From: Microbacterium sp.
GTDB taxonomy: Bacteria; Actinomycetota; Actinomycetes; Actinomycetales; Microbacteriaceae
Direction of reading: 5' to 3'
Length of the DNA stretch: 64,000 nt
Assembly: GCA_017744855.1 (NCBI GenBank)
Contig: JAGIAK010000001.1
Location: 35,182-99,181, forward strand
The position numbers and the translations under genes were made by a program. Shown one piece after another: positions 17,226-26,035 of the stretch; position 1 is the stretch's first letter; each line of letters opens with the position of its first letter. The notes beneath the pieces were generated by a model, which did not search any database, was not told the DNA's origin, and worked only from the letters and a program-made list of their open reading frames with translations.

Positions 17226-18374
17226 ATGAGAGCGATCGGCGCACGGATCCTGCAGGTGCTGCGTCAGCTGCGCGGGCCGGACACCTCAGACGCCGTCTTC
17301 GAGGCCACGGCGCTCCTCGTCGGCGCCGGCTTCTTCGTCGTCGGTTTCGCGATCGCGTTCCCGGTGTTCTTCGGTCACGAGCTGGCGATCAGCGGCGCAG
17401 GCTCGATCGGCACCTTCGCCGCCTACGGGGGAGCGCTCACCGCCGTGCTCGCTTTCGTGCTCGGCCGGCTGCTCGTGCGCCCCCAGGAGGTGCGGCCGGA
17501 GCAGGTGCGCGACGGGTTCAGCGTGCCGGGCGACCGCCTGCGCTGGTACGACCTCGCCGCCATCGCCTTCGCGCACGCGGCGATCGCCTTCCTCGGCTGG
17601 ATCGGCATCGCCGAGCTGCTCGAGCGCAGCTTCATCGGCGCCCCGGTCTTCGCCTTCCCCGGCGCCATCCTCGTCAGCGTCGCCTTCGCACTGACCGCGT
17701 ACGTGAGCTTCCTCACCGCGGTGGCGCTCACGCCGATGGTCCTCTCGCTCGTGCTCGCGGTGTTCCTCGTCGTCGGAGCGTTCGCCGCCATGCTGGCATC
17801 CAGTGACCCGGACTGGTGGCGACTCAACCTCTCGGCCCTCGGCATGAGCACCAATCACGCGTCCGTCGCCTTCAACGTCACGCTCATCATCGCGGGCATC
17901 ATGATCACCACGATCTCCCGTTACGCCACCGCGGGCCTTCCCGTCGACGACGACAAGGCGCGACGCGGACGGTTCATCGTGCGCGGCGGGCTGATCCTCA
18001 TGGGCGTCTTCCTCGCCTGCGTCGGCATCTTCCCCGTCGACGAGTTCTTCCTGGTGCACAACACGGTCGCCACCGGCATGGCGGTCGTGTTCGCGGTGGT
18101 CGTCGTGGGGCTGCCGTGGTTCCTGCCGTCGATCCCTCGGGTGTTCGTGCTGTTCGGCTGGATCTACGTGCTCGTCATCGCGATGCTCGGCGCCTTCTTC
18201 GCGGTCGGGTACTACAACCTCACGGCCGTCGAGCTGATCGCCGCCGTGCTCATCTTCAGCTGGATCATCGTCTTCCTGCGCACGGCGGGCTCGGTCGTCC
18301 CCCATCCGGAGGCGGCCGCCGTCGACGCAGACCCCGCGGCATCCGTGAGAGCGGAGCGCGCGGGGTCTGCGTGA
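17226..18374 (+). CDS. Multi-pass membrane protein, DUF998-like
   Basis: A 382-residue integral membrane protein with about nine to ten hydrophobic segments. The C-terminal half has features recalling DUF998: LNLSALGMSTNHASVAFN, then a short basic loop, then GVFLACVGIFPVD and a conserved HNTVATG. The function of such proteins is unknown. I chose ATG 17226 because GAGGA lies 5 bases upstream; a GTG four codons earlier is possible. It reads away from the AraC gene and meets the MFS gene tail to tail with 6 bases between the stops. Confidence 0.75.
   Translation: MRAIGARILQVLRQLRGPDTSDAVFEATALLVGAGFFVVGFAIAFPVFFGHELAISGAGSIGTFAAYGGALTAVLAFVLGRLLVRPQEVRPEQVRDGFSVPGDRLRWYDLAAIAFAHAAIAFLGWIGIAELLERSFIGAPVFAFPGAILVSVAFALTAYVSFLTAVALTPMVLSLVLAVFLVVGAFAAMLASSDPDWWRLNLSALGMSTNHASVAFNVTLIIAGIMITTISRYATAGLPVDDDKARRGRFIVRGGLILMGVFLACVGIFPVDEFFLVHNTVATGMAVVFAVVVVGLPWFLPSIPRVFVLFGWIYVLVIAMLGAFFAVGYYNLTAVELIAAVLIFSWIIVFLRTAGSVVPHPEAAAVDADPAASVRAERAGSA
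18327..18370. terminator. Terminator-like stem overlapping a gene end
   Basis: GCAGACCCCGCG (18327-18338) and its exact complement (18359-18370) form a 12-bp stem with a 20-base loop that lies inside the last codons of the membrane-protein gene. It ends 4 bases before the stop codon is complete and probably serves the two convergent transcripts. Confidence 0.45.
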
Positions 18375-18380
18375 GTGCGG

Positions 18381-19781
18381 TCAGCAGCGCGGAGCGCGCA
18401 GCAGCGTGATACCGGCGACGAGGCCGACCGCGGCGATGGCCGCCGCACCCACGAACGCCGCGCTGTAGCCCTCGGCGTCTCCGGCGGCCGCGCTCACCGA
18501 TGCGCTGAGCGCCGACAGCGCGGCGAGCCCGACCGCCGAGCCGATCTGGTAGCTCGTGTTGACGAGACCGGATGCCACGCCGGCATCGGCGGGCGGTGCG
18601 CTGGCGATCGCAGTGCTCAGCGAGGGCACGAACGCCAGCGACATGCCGGCCGCGGCGACGAGCGATGCGGGCAGCACGTCCGCGGCGTACACGCCGTCGG
18701 CCGGTGCGAGGGCGAGCCAGGCGATGCCGACGCCGAGCAGCGCGAAGCCGCCAGTGACCATCGCCCTGGTGCCCCAGCGTGCGGCGAGGCGCGGGGCGAC
18801 CAGGGTCATGCCGAGCACGATCACCGCTGTCATCGGCACCAGCGCGGCGCCGGCGGCGAAGGCCGATGCCCCGAGGACCTTCTGCAGGTAGAGGTTGAGG
18901 AAGAACCACATCGGGATCCACGCGGCTCCGAGCAGCAGCTGCGCGATGTTCGCGCCGCCCAGCAGCGGCAGCCGCAGCATCCCCAGACGCAGCAGCGGCT
19001 CGGATGCCTTCGCCTGTCGGACGAGGAAGGCGACGAGCAGCAGGATGCCGACGACGAGCGCTCCCAGCGTCTCCAGACTCGTCCAGCCGGCCTCGGGGGC
19101 GCGGACGATGCCGAACACGGTCAGTGCGAGGCCCGCGGTGCCGGTCACGGCGCCGACGACGTCGACCCGCCCCGGTGCGCGGGTGCCGCGGGGGAAGGCG
19201 AGGGGTGTGAGGGCGAGGATCGCGACGGCGATCGGCACCGTGACGTAGAACACCCACGGCCAGCCGAGGTACTCGGTGAGGACGCCGCCGAGGAAGACGC
19301 CGGCCGTACCGCCGATGGGGGCTGCGGCGCCGTAGACCGCGAAGGCGCGAGGCAGCTGCGGGGTGCCGCCGAACAGCGTCATCAGCAGTGCGAGCGCCGC
19401 CGGGGCGATGAGTGCGGCTCCCGCCCCCTGCACCGCACGGGAGGCGATCTCGACCCACGGCGACGTCGCGAGCCCAGCGCCCACCGAGCCGAGCAGCAGC
19501 ACGATCCAGCCGGCGGTGAAGACGCGGCGGGCGCCGAACAGGTCGGCGAGACGCCCGCCGAGCAGCAGCAGGCCGCCGAAGGCGATCACGTAGGCGTTGA
19601 ACACCCAGGACAGGCCGTCGGCGGTGAAGCCGACGTCCCTGGCGATGTCGCTGAGGGCGACGCCGATGATCGACGTGTCCATGATGACGATGAACTGGGC
19701 GGCGGCGATGAGCGTCAAGCCCAGCCCTCGGTGCGGGGTGCGGGGGAGCGCTGCGGCTCCCGCGCTCGTGGTCGTGGACAC
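18381..19781 (-). CDS. MFS transporter, DHA2 (EmrB/QacA) type
   Basis: A 466-residue drug/proton antiporter-like exporter with about 14 hydrophobic segments. Motif A appears as GGRLADLFGARRVF near residue 78 and the first helix carries IVIMDTSIIGVALSDIA, typical of the DHA2 family. GTG 19781 is preceded by AAGGATCCCCC. Its promoter region holds a 19-bp palindrome of CsoR/FrmR type at 19839, which suggests induction by a metal or reactive small molecule. The exported compound is unknown. Confidence 0.9.
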   Translation of the reverse strand: MSTTTSAGAAALPRTPHRGLGLTLIAAAQFIVIMDTSIIGVALSDIARDVGFTADGLSWVFNAYVIAFGGLLLLGGRLADLFGARRVFTAGWIVLLLGSVGAGLATSPWVEIASRAVQGAGAALIAPAALALLMTLFGGTPQLPRAFAVYGAAAPIGGTAGVFLGGVLTEYLGWPWVFYVTVPIAVAILALTPLAFPRGTRAPGRVDVVGAVTGTAGLALTVFGIVRAPEAGWTSLETLGALVVGILLLVAFLVRQAKASEPLLRLGMLRLPLLGGANIAQLLLGAAWIPMWFFLNLYLQKVLGASAFAAGAALVPMTAVIVLGMTLVAPRLAARWGTRAMVTGGFALLGVGIAWLALAPADGVYAADVLPASLVAAAGMSLAFVPSLSTAIASAPPADAGVASGLVNTSYQIGSAVGLAALSALSASVSAAAGDAEGYSAAFVGAAAIAAVGLVAGITLLRAPRC

Positions 19782-19838
19782 GGGGGATCCTTCCGATGGG
19801 GACGCCGTCGGTCGGCATCCGTTCGAAGGAGAGAAGTT

Positions 19839-19857
19839 AATACCCCCTGGGGGTATT
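19839..19857. promoter_or_regulatory. Putative CsoR/RcnR/FrmR-type operator
   Basis: AATACCCCCTGGGGGTATT is a perfect palindrome with 9-base arms around one base. CsoR-family repressors recognise TAC-rich, C-run/G-run palindromes of this shape. It lies 57 bases upstream of the MFS GTG, in a good place for a repressor site. No csoR-like gene occurs in the window. Confidence 0.6.
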
Positions 19858-19882
19858 CCCGAATGTGTGTAAAAAGGCTGAT

Positions 19883-19908
19883 CCCGGGGTGCGCCGCGGC
19901 ACCCCGGG
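19883..19908 (-). terminator. Rho-independent terminator of the sugar importer operon
   Basis: A 10-bp perfect stem CCCGGGGTGC / GCACCCCGGG with a 6-base loop. Read leftward it begins 8 bases after the permease stop codon and is followed by ATCAGCCTTTTT, a usable T-run. Confidence 0.75.
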
Positions 19909-19916
19909 AGGGGCGT

Positions 19917-20831
19917 TCAGCCCTTCACGCCGCTCGCCGCGATACCCGCGACGAACACGCGCTGCGTGACCAGGAACACCAGCAGCGTCGGCAACGACGC
20001 GATGACGGCTCCCGCCAGCACGACGTTCTGGTACTCGAAGCTCATCGTGTACGACATGAGCCGGTTCAGCGTCAGCACCACCGGGTAGAGAGCCTCAGAA
20101 CGGAGGATCGACAGCGGCCAGATGAAGTTGTTCCAGGCGTAGACGAACATGAACACCGCGAGCGTCACGATCGCCGGCTTGAGCAGCGGCACGACGAACT
20201 GCCAGACGATGCGGAACTCTCCAGCGCCGTCCATGCGCGCCGCCTCGATCAGCTCGTCGGGGATGTCGCGTATGAACTGCCGCATCAGGAAGATCCCGAA
20301 CGCGTTGGCGAGCCACGGCAGCATGACCCCGAGATAGGTGTCCGAGAGCCCCATGCTGTTGACGAGGTAGTACAGCGGTACAAGGGTGACGATCGGCGGG
20401 AGGAACATCGTGGCGACGATCGCCCAGAACAGCAGGTCGCGCCCCTTGAAGGTGTGCTTCGCGAACACGTACCCGGCCAGGATGCTGGTGGCCAGCACGC
20501 TGATCGTCGACCCGCCGGCGATGATGACGCTGTTCATCATCGACTGCAGGAACGGCACGGCGGTGAGGGCCGTCGCGGCCTGGTCGAGCGTCGGGTTCGT
20601 CGGGAACCAGGTCGGCGGGATCTGCGAGAACTCCGCAGGTGACTTCAGCGCCGAGATCACCAGCCAGTACAGCGGGAACAGCGGCAGGAGGGCGACGACC
20701 GCGAGCAGCACGTACAGCACGGCCGTGGAGACGCGCCGTCGCAGCGGCATCCGTCGTGGCGGGATGGACGCCTGGGGCGTCCGAGTCGCCGACGGTGCGG
20801 GGGCCGCGGGGGTCGCGGTGGTGAGCGTCAT
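19917..20831 (-). CDS. Carbohydrate ABC permease, MalG type (CUT1)
   Basis: Inner-membrane subunit of a CUT1 sugar importer, 304 residues with six predicted membrane helices after a Pro/Ala-rich cytoplasmic tail. The EAA loop reads EAARMDGAGEFRIVWQFVVP, which binds an ATPase. ATG 20831 overlaps the upstream stop as ATGA, so the permeases are coupled. No ATPase gene is in the locus, so a shared MsiK-like ATPase elsewhere probably powers it, as is known for actinobacterial CUT1 systems. Confidence 0.92.
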   Translation of the reverse strand: MTLTTATPAAPAPSATRTPQASIPPRRMPLRRRVSTAVLYVLLAVVALLPLFPLYWLVISALKSPAEFSQIPPTWFPTNPTLDQAATALTAVPFLQSMMNSVIIAGGSTISVLATSILAGYVFAKHTFKGRDLLFWAIVATMFLPPIVTLVPLYYLVNSMGLSDTYLGVMLPWLANAFGIFLMRQFIRDIPDELIEAARMDGAGEFRIVWQFVVPLLKPAIVTLAVFMFVYAWNNFIWPLSILRSEALYPVVLTLNRLMSYTMSFEYQNVVLAGAVIASLPTLLVFLVTQRVFVAGIAASGVKG

Positions 20832-21760
20832 CGCGTGCGTCCCTTCATGACGATTCCGAGGACCCCGCCCACGGCGATGATCATCAGGAAGAGCGAGACG
20901 GCGAGCGCCGAGGACTCCCCGGCCATGCCGTACTGGAACGCCGTGCGCTGGATCTCGAACGACACCATGTTCGTCGAGTTCGCCGGACCTCCCTGTGTCA
21001 GCAGGTAGATCGGGTCGAAGACCTGGATCGAGTTGATGAAGGTCATCAGGATCACGAACACGAGAGACGGCCGCAGCAGCGGGATCGTGATCGACCAGGT
21101 CTGGCGCACGATACCGGCGCCGTCGATGCGGGCGGCCTCGTAGAGGTCCTCTGAGATCTGCGTGAGTCCGGCGATGAGCAGGATGACGTAGTAGCCCAGC
21201 ATCTGCCACACGTTGAAGATCACCAGCGACACGAGCGCCCACTGCGGGTCGCTGAGCCATCCGGGCGGGTCGATGCCGAGCGCGGCGACCATCGTGCTGA
21301 GCGGACCGTAGCCCGGGGCGTAGATGTTGCTCCAGATGATCACGATCGCGATCGTCGGGATCACATAGGTCGCGAACAGGAGCACGCGCACGACGCCTTT
21401 GCCCTTGAGGCGGGGGAAGAACAACAGGAGGGCGATGAGCAGTGCGATCGGCACGGTGATCACTATCGACAACACCACGTACAGGGCCGTGTTGCCGAGT
21501 GCCTGCACCCGGGTGGCGTCGGCGAAGAGGCCGGAGTAATTGTCCAGGCCCACCCACGTCATGTCGGTGATCGGGGTGAACATCGACCAGCGGTGCAGGC
21601 TGATCCACACGGTCATCAGGGTCGGGATGAGGGTGAAGACGCCGATGATGATCAGGGCGGGGCTGAGAAACAGCGCCGACCAGCCTCTGGTCGAGGCGAT
21701 GCTTCGGCGCTTCGGGCCGCGGAGGGAGGGCGCCGCGGCTGCGCGTTCGAGGGTCGTCAA
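20828..21760 (-). CDS. Carbohydrate ABC permease, MalF type (CUT1)
   Basis: Partner permease, 310 residues with six membrane helices and the EAA loop YEAARIDGAGIVRQTWSITI. The start is set at TTG 21760 (LTTLERAAAAPSLRGP) because no ATG or GTG precedes the first helix in frame and GAAAGG lies about 7 bases upstream. TTG starts are less efficient and may lower its level relative to the binding protein. The frame extends upstream only as a shadow of the binding-protein gene. Confidence 0.88.
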   Translation of the reverse strand: MTTLERAAAAPSLRGPKRRSIASTRGWSALFLSPALIIIGVFTLIPTLMTVWISLHRWSMFTPITDMTWVGLDNYSGLFADATRVQALGNTALYVVLSIVITVPIALLIALLLFFPRLKGKGVVRVLLFATYVIPTIAIVIIWSNIYAPGYGPLSTMVAALGIDPPGWLSDPQWALVSLVIFNVWQMLGYYVILLIAGLTQISEDLYEAARIDGAGIVRQTWSITIPLLRPSLVFVILMTFINSIQVFDPIYLLTQGGPANSTNMVSFEIQRTAFQYGMAGESSALAVSLFLMIIAVGGVLGIVMKGRTR

Positions 21761-21780
21761 GACAAGCCTTTCGAGAAGGT

Positions 21781-21809
21781 GGCGGGGAGACGCGTCGCGC
21801 CTCCCCGCC
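21781..21809. terminator. Hairpin between binding-protein and permease genes
   Basis: GGCGGGGAG and CTCCCCGCC form a perfect 9-bp stem around an 11-base loop in the short gap before the MalF-type gene. It could act as a partial terminator or RNA-stabilising stem that raises binding-protein output over permease. Confidence 0.45.
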
Positions 21810-21815
21810 GGGGTG

Positions 21816-23132
21816 TCACTGAGCGGACTTGAGTGCGGCGTCGACGTCGCGTGCCGCGTTCTCCATCGCCGTCTTCGCGTCGACCTGACCGTTGATGAGC
21901 GCCTCGAGCTGGCGCTGCAGCGCGTCGGTCGCCGCGGGTCCGCCGAGCACGGTCGGGAACGGGGTCGCATCCTGGAGTGCCGTGACGTACGACGAGAGGA
22001 ACGGGGTCTCCAGCTGCGCCGCATGCGCCTCGAGGTCAGATGCCCGGGTGGGCAGGATGCCCATCGACAGCAGGATGTCCGCCATCGCGGACGACCCGCT
22101 CTCACCGGAGTCCGGACCGTTGAGGTAGCTGAGGAACTCCCAGGCCGCCTTCTGGCGGGCGACGGACGCCTTGCCGTTGACCATCGTCATCCACGAGTAC
22201 GAGATCGACGAGGACTTGTCTCCGCTCGGTCCCACGGGGATCGGCGCGGTGGCGACCTCGTCGAAGCCGTCGCCCATGCCGTCGCGCAGTGCGCTCTCCC
22301 ACCAGTTGGCCATGATGATCATGCCGGTCTGGCCGTTGACGAACGAGTCGAGGTAGGGGCCGGTGGTGTTCGCGTTGGCCGTCGACTTGCGCGGGTCGGT
22401 CGACTTATCGGCGATGAGCTTCGCGTACAGCTCCGCCGTCTCGATCGCCTCGGGGCTGGTCAGCTCCGACGCCGTGCCGTCCTCGTTCAGGAACGAGCCG
22501 CCGTTGGACGCGAGCAGCGAGAGGAACGGGTGCACGACACCCGAGTTCCAGCCCGTGATCACGCCGAGGCCCTGCTGGTCACCGGTCGTGAGTGCCTTCG
22601 CATCCTTCACCAGGGCGTCCCAGTCGGCCGGCGGTTCGGAGATGCCCGCGGCGTCGAACAGCGCCTTGTTGTAGTTGAGCTGGTAGAGATCGATCTCGTT
22701 CGGGATCCCGTAGACCTTGCCGCCGTTGCTCGCGGCCGCGGCGACGCCAGCCGGCCAGTTCGCCGTGACGTCGTCGGCCACGTCGGACGGGGCGGCGGCG
22801 GCGAGCCCGTCGCGGACGAGTTCGGGCAGCCACGCGTCGTAGATGCCGACGATCGCGGGGCCGTCGGCCGAGGCGCCCTGAGTGCGCAGCGTCGAGAGCA
22901 GGTTGCCGAACGGCACCGCCTGCACCTTGACGGTGATGTCGGGGTGGTCCGCCGTGAATGCCTTGCCTGCATCCTCCAGCATCTTGACCTGATCGGGGCC
23001 CCAGTGGGTGAGGAAGGTGAGCTCCTGGGCGCCACCGGCGTCGCCGGATCCGCCGGTCGAACCGGTGCAGCCGGCGAGGGACAGCGTCGTCGCGAGTCCC
23101 AGTGCGGTGACCGCGAGAAGTGATTTCTTCAT
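21816..23132 (-). CDS. Sugar-binding lipoprotein of the CUT1 importer
   Basis: Extracellular solute-binding protein (family 1), 438 residues. The signal peptide ends in LAGC (Cys near residue 22), followed by a Ser/Gly linker, so it is a lipoprotein. The mature start ELTFLTHWGPDQVKMLEDA is typical of sugar binders. Operon context with a MurR-like regulator and PIG-L and GNAT genes suggests an amino sugar or muropeptide-derived ligand (inference). Confidence 0.92.
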   Translation of the reverse strand: MKKSLLAVTALGLATTLSLAGCTGSTGGSGDAGGAQELTFLTHWGPDQVKMLEDAGKAFTADHPDITVKVQAVPFGNLLSTLRTQGASADGPAIVGIYDAWLPELVRDGLAAAAPSDVADDVTANWPAGVAAAASNGGKVYGIPNEIDLYQLNYNKALFDAAGISEPPADWDALVKDAKALTTGDQQGLGVITGWNSGVVHPFLSLLASNGGSFLNEDGTASELTSPEAIETAELYAKLIADKSTDPRKSTANANTTGPYLDSFVNGQTGMIIMANWWESALRDGMGDGFDEVATAPIPVGPSGDKSSSISYSWMTMVNGKASVARQKAAWEFLSYLNGPDSGESGSSAMADILLSMGILPTRASDLEAHAAQLETPFLSSYVTALQDATPFPTVLGGPAATDALQRQLEALINGQVDAKTAMENAARDVDAALKSAQ

Positions 23133-23175
23133 GGTTCCTTCGTTTCTGTGGGTGTGTGTCGGGTAGGGGTGAGGC

Positions 23176-23868
23176 TCACGGGCCGGCGAGGGCGAACTTC
23201 TCGGTGCCTGCGCTCTTGAATGCGGCGGCGCGCTGCTCGCCGACCAGGCACCCCTTCACCTGCATGAGGGCGGAGTAGTAGTCGATGAAGCGGAAGCCGT
23301 ACGTCTCGCCGCGGGCGAAGGCGTGCTCCTGGATGCCGGTGCGCCACAGTTCGTAGGCGGCATCGGGGATGCCGAAGAACGTGTCGGCCTCGAAGCCCTC
23401 CATGTCCTCCCAGTTCTCCGCGTGCAGGATCGTCGGCACCGAGAAGCGTTCCGCGTCGATCTCCTCGATCGGGATGGAGGCCAGGAACGCGCCGCGCAGC
23501 GCGGCCTGGGCCGCGCGCTCGTGATCGCGGTGCATCGAGTGCAGCCAGTGCGTGATGAGGATGTCGGGCCTGGCCTCGCGGATCACCTCGGCGATCTGCT
23601 CGGCCACAGCCTCGTCGTCGGGGAGGAACCCGTCGGAGTAGTCGAGCGTGATCAGCTCGGCCCCGATCGTGTCGGCGAAGAAGCGGGCCTCGCGGAGCTT
23701 CTGCCCCCGGTACTCGCTCGGTGCGATCGTGGGGTGGCCGCGCTCGCCGTAGGTGCAGTCGACGATGATGGCGCGCCCGCCTTCGAGCACGACCTTGGCG
23801 AGGGTGGGGCCGGCGGTCAGCTCCATGTCGCCGATGTGTCCGCCGACGGCGATGACGGTCTTAGGCAT
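23176..23868 (-). CDS. PIG-L family deacetylase-like protein with altered active-site motif
   Basis: A LmbE/PIG-L fold protein of 230 residues, close to family length. PIG-L enzymes are zinc-dependent N-deacetylases of GlcNAc-type groups and usually have HPDD. Here the motif is GGHIGDME (His11, Gly13, Asp14): the two zinc ligands are kept but the Asp that acts as general base in MshB is Gly. The third ligand region HSMHRDHERA is present (His113, His116). It overlaps the GNAT gene by 8 bases and precedes the sugar importer. It may be a deacetylase with a different base, or a non-catalytic relative. Confidence 0.8.
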   Translation of the reverse strand: MPKTVIAVGGHIGDMELTAGPTLAKVVLEGGRAIIVDCTYGERGHPTIAPSEYRGQKLREARFFADTIGAELITLDYSDGFLPDDEAVAEQIAEVIREARPDILITHWLHSMHRDHERAAQAALRGAFLASIPIEEIDAERFSVPTILHAENWEDMEGFEADTFFGIPDAAYELWRTGIQEHAFARGETYGFRFIDYYSALMQVKGCLVGEQRAAAFKSAGTEKFALAGP

Positions 23869-24853
23869 TGCGGTGTGCTCCGATCTCTGCGCGAAGGATG
23901 TCGAAAGTGCGGGTCGCGGCGAATCCGGTCTTGGCGTAGAGGGCTGACGCCGTCGAGCCCTCATCGGCCCACAGGAACCACGCGCTGTGTGCGCCGAGAG
24001 CGGTCATCCGCTCCAGGGTGAGGTGCAGCAGCACCTTGCCGAGCCCGGTTCCACGGCTCTCCGGGAGCACGCCGAACGGGCCGAACCGCTCGATCACGGA
24101 CTCGTAGGTACCGTGCATCGCCCAGCCGAGCACCTCGCCTGCCGGGTTCTTGGCGATGAGGATGCGCTCAAGCGGCATGCCGCCGAGCACGCCCTCGCGG
24201 ATCGCACGCGCCCAATCGGAGTTGAACGATTCACCGGCGATGCGGATCAGGGGTACGAGGTCGTCGTCGCCAGGAGTGCCCAGGTGCCACCCCTCCGTGC
24301 GGAGCGTGTCGATGCGCTCACGCACCTCGGTCGGCATCTCGTATCCGATCAGGGAGCGGTCCATGGCGCTCGGATGCTCGATACGCGTGAAGCCGAGCGA
24401 AGCGAGCAGGGCGGATGCGGCGGGGTAACGGTCGGCGTCGAGACCGGGGAGCACGTAGTTGGGGGTGTACGCCGAGAAGATCACCTCGGTTGCGCCGTGC
24501 GAGCGGAGCCATTCCATCGCGGAGTTCAGCAGGGTGCGACCGAGGCCGCGACGGCGGTGCTCGGGGACCACGAAGAAGAACGGGATCCATCCGGTGCCGG
24601 GCTGCAGGTCGTCGCCGTCGTGCGCGATGCGTCGGCGCACGGCGTACGCGGCTCCGACGATCTCGCCGCCATCTTCGGCGACGAACAGCCCGTCGGCGTC
24701 GAAGTTGCGATCGAGCAGCACCAGATCACGCAGTCGTGCGGCGGTGATGCCGTCCTGTGGCGCGGATCGCGTCCAGGCGTCGGCGAGAGCGGCGCTCTCA
24801 CCTGGGTGGAATGTGCGCACCGTCGTGGTGCCGGCCTCGTGCTGCAACGTCAT
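23861..24853 (-). CDS. Tandem GNAT acetyltransferase
   Basis: A 330-residue protein with two GNAT folds. The first carries the acetyl-CoA loop VVPEHRRRGLGRTLL in its middle, the second VLPESRGTGLGKVLL near the end, so both cofactor-binding loops look intact. I prefer ATG 24853 (MTLQHEAGTTTVRTF), which has GAGAGG just before it, over ATG 24898, which has no ribosome site. It precedes and overlaps the PIG-L-like gene. N-acetylation opposite an amino-sugar deacetylase would fit the locus, but the acceptor is unknown. Confidence 0.8.
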   Translation of the reverse strand: MTLQHEAGTTTVRTFHPGESAALADAWTRSAPQDGITAARLRDLVLLDRNFDADGLFVAEDGGEIVGAAYAVRRRIAHDGDDLQPGTGWIPFFFVVPEHRRRGLGRTLLNSAMEWLRSHGATEVIFSAYTPNYVLPGLDADRYPAASALLASLGFTRIEHPSAMDRSLIGYEMPTEVRERIDTLRTEGWHLGTPGDDDLVPLIRIAGESFNSDWARAIREGVLGGMPLERILIAKNPAGEVLGWAMHGTYESVIERFGPFGVLPESRGTGLGKVLLHLTLERMTALGAHSAWFLWADEGSTASALYAKTGFAATRTFDILRAEIGAHRNA

Positions 24854-24918
24854 CGTCCTCTCGCCGTCGGGTGACCCCAGTATGGCAAGAATGTTCATCG
24901 CTGTCGATAGGCGCGGAG

Positions 24919-24932
24919 ATGATTTACATCAT
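24919..24932. promoter_or_regulatory. AT-rich inverted repeat upstream of the GNAT gene
   Basis: ATGAT-TTAC-ATCAT stands out in GC-rich DNA, 66 bases before the GNAT start and downstream of the murR-like stop. It may be an operator or promoter for the importer operon. No other support. Confidence 0.35.
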
Positions 24933-25020
24933 TGAGATGCAATCGTGTTGCGTGGCCGGACGCGCAGGGGTTCGGAGGCCCGAGGTCGCGGGTGCGGGCG
25001 CGGGGCGCCGGCCGGGTGTC

Positions 25021-25878
25021 TCAGTCGTGTAGTGCCCGCGTCGCCTCGCGCGTGCGCTGCAGCGCGTCGACCGTCTCGGCGAACCGTCGCTTGGCGACGC
25101 CGACGAAGAGGCAGTCGACCAGGGCCAGCTGGGCGATGCGGCTGACCATCGCCCCGGCGCGGAAGGTCGACTCCCTGACCTCGGTGAACAGGGCGTGGTC
25201 GGCGGCGTGGGCAAGAGGGGAGTCCTTGGCGGAGGTGACGGCGATCGTGGCGGCGCCGTTGGCTCGAGCCGCCTCGAGGAACCGTACGGTCTCGAACGTC
25301 GAGCCTGCGTGTGAGAATCCGATCGCCACGGTGGGTGCGGCGTGCAGCACGGCGGCGGCGATGGCCTCGTGCGGATCGGCAAGCGCGTGGGCGTTGCGTC
25401 CGACGCGGAGGAGCTTGTGTGCCAGGTCGACCGCGACGAACTGGCTCGCTCCGATGCCGAAGAGCAGGATGCGCTCTGCTCCGTCGATCGCGTCGATGGC
25501 TGCATCGAGCACGTCGAAGTCAAGCTGAGCGATGGTCTCCTCGATCGCCAGCAGCTCCAGCGCCGCGAGCTTGGACACCGCCTCGGGAAGGGTGTCCTCG
25601 TCGGAGATCTCCGAGCCGAAGGCGCCGCGGCCGGAGAACTGCGCGGCCTCCTTGCCCAACTCGGTCGCCAGGGCCATGCGCAGGGGTGCATACCCGCTGA
25701 AACCGATCGCCCGGCAGAATCGCACGACGGAGGCCACCGAGGTGCTGCATTCCTCGGCCAGCTCGTTGATCGTCTTGTCGACGACGACGGAGGGGTTCTC
25801 TCTGATCGCCGCGGCGATGCGGGCGAGTGACGGGGGCAGTGTCGAGGCGGATGCCTCGATCGTCGACTGGATGCTCAT
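25021..25878 (-). CDS. MurR/RpiR family transcriptional regulator (HTH + SIS)
   Basis: A 285-residue regulator. The N-terminal RpiR helix-turn-helix includes INELAEECSTSVASVVRFCR near residues 39-58. A C-terminal SIS sugar-phosphate-binding domain follows, with FGIGASQFVAVDLAHKLLRV near 140 and a conserved GFSHAGSTFET. ATG 25878 follows GGAGGAGCGGG. It is divergent from the BadF kinase and murQ genes and upstream of the importer genes, the arrangement known for MurR-type control by MurNAc-6-phosphate. Confidence 0.92.
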   Translation of the reverse strand: MSIQSTIEASASTLPPSLARIAAAIRENPSVVVDKTINELAEECSTSVASVVRFCRAIGFSGYAPLRMALATELGKEAAQFSGRGAFGSEISDEDTLPEAVSKLAALELLAIEETIAQLDFDVLDAAIDAIDGAERILLFGIGASQFVAVDLAHKLLRVGRNAHALADPHEAIAAAVLHAAPTVAIGFSHAGSTFETVRFLEAARANGAATIAVTSAKDSPLAHAADHALFTEVRESTFRAGAMVSRIAQLALVDCLFVGVAKRRFAETVDALQRTREATRALHD

Positions 25879-26035
25879 CCCGCTCCTCCGTGGTGTAGGA
25901 CTCTCAGTATGTCGCGGTGATCGGCGCGGAGCGCGGATATCGGCGACGCCGCATCCCTTGATAGTAAATTCTTTTCATCAAATCTGGAAGTAATGTAGTC
26001 TCTTTTCGAGAACTGATGGCCTGACGAGGAGTGGG
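25879..26035. promoter_or_regulatory. Divergent promoter region, murR-like / kinase-murQ
   Basis: A 157-base gap with a marked AT-rich core at about 25955-26010. It contains TTGAT (25958-25962) and ATCAA (25977-25981) as an inverted pair 14 bases apart, and TAATGT at about 25991 as a possible -10 element for the rightward genes. RpiR-type regulators bind such palindromes, so autoregulation and control of both transcripts is plausible. Confidence 0.45.
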
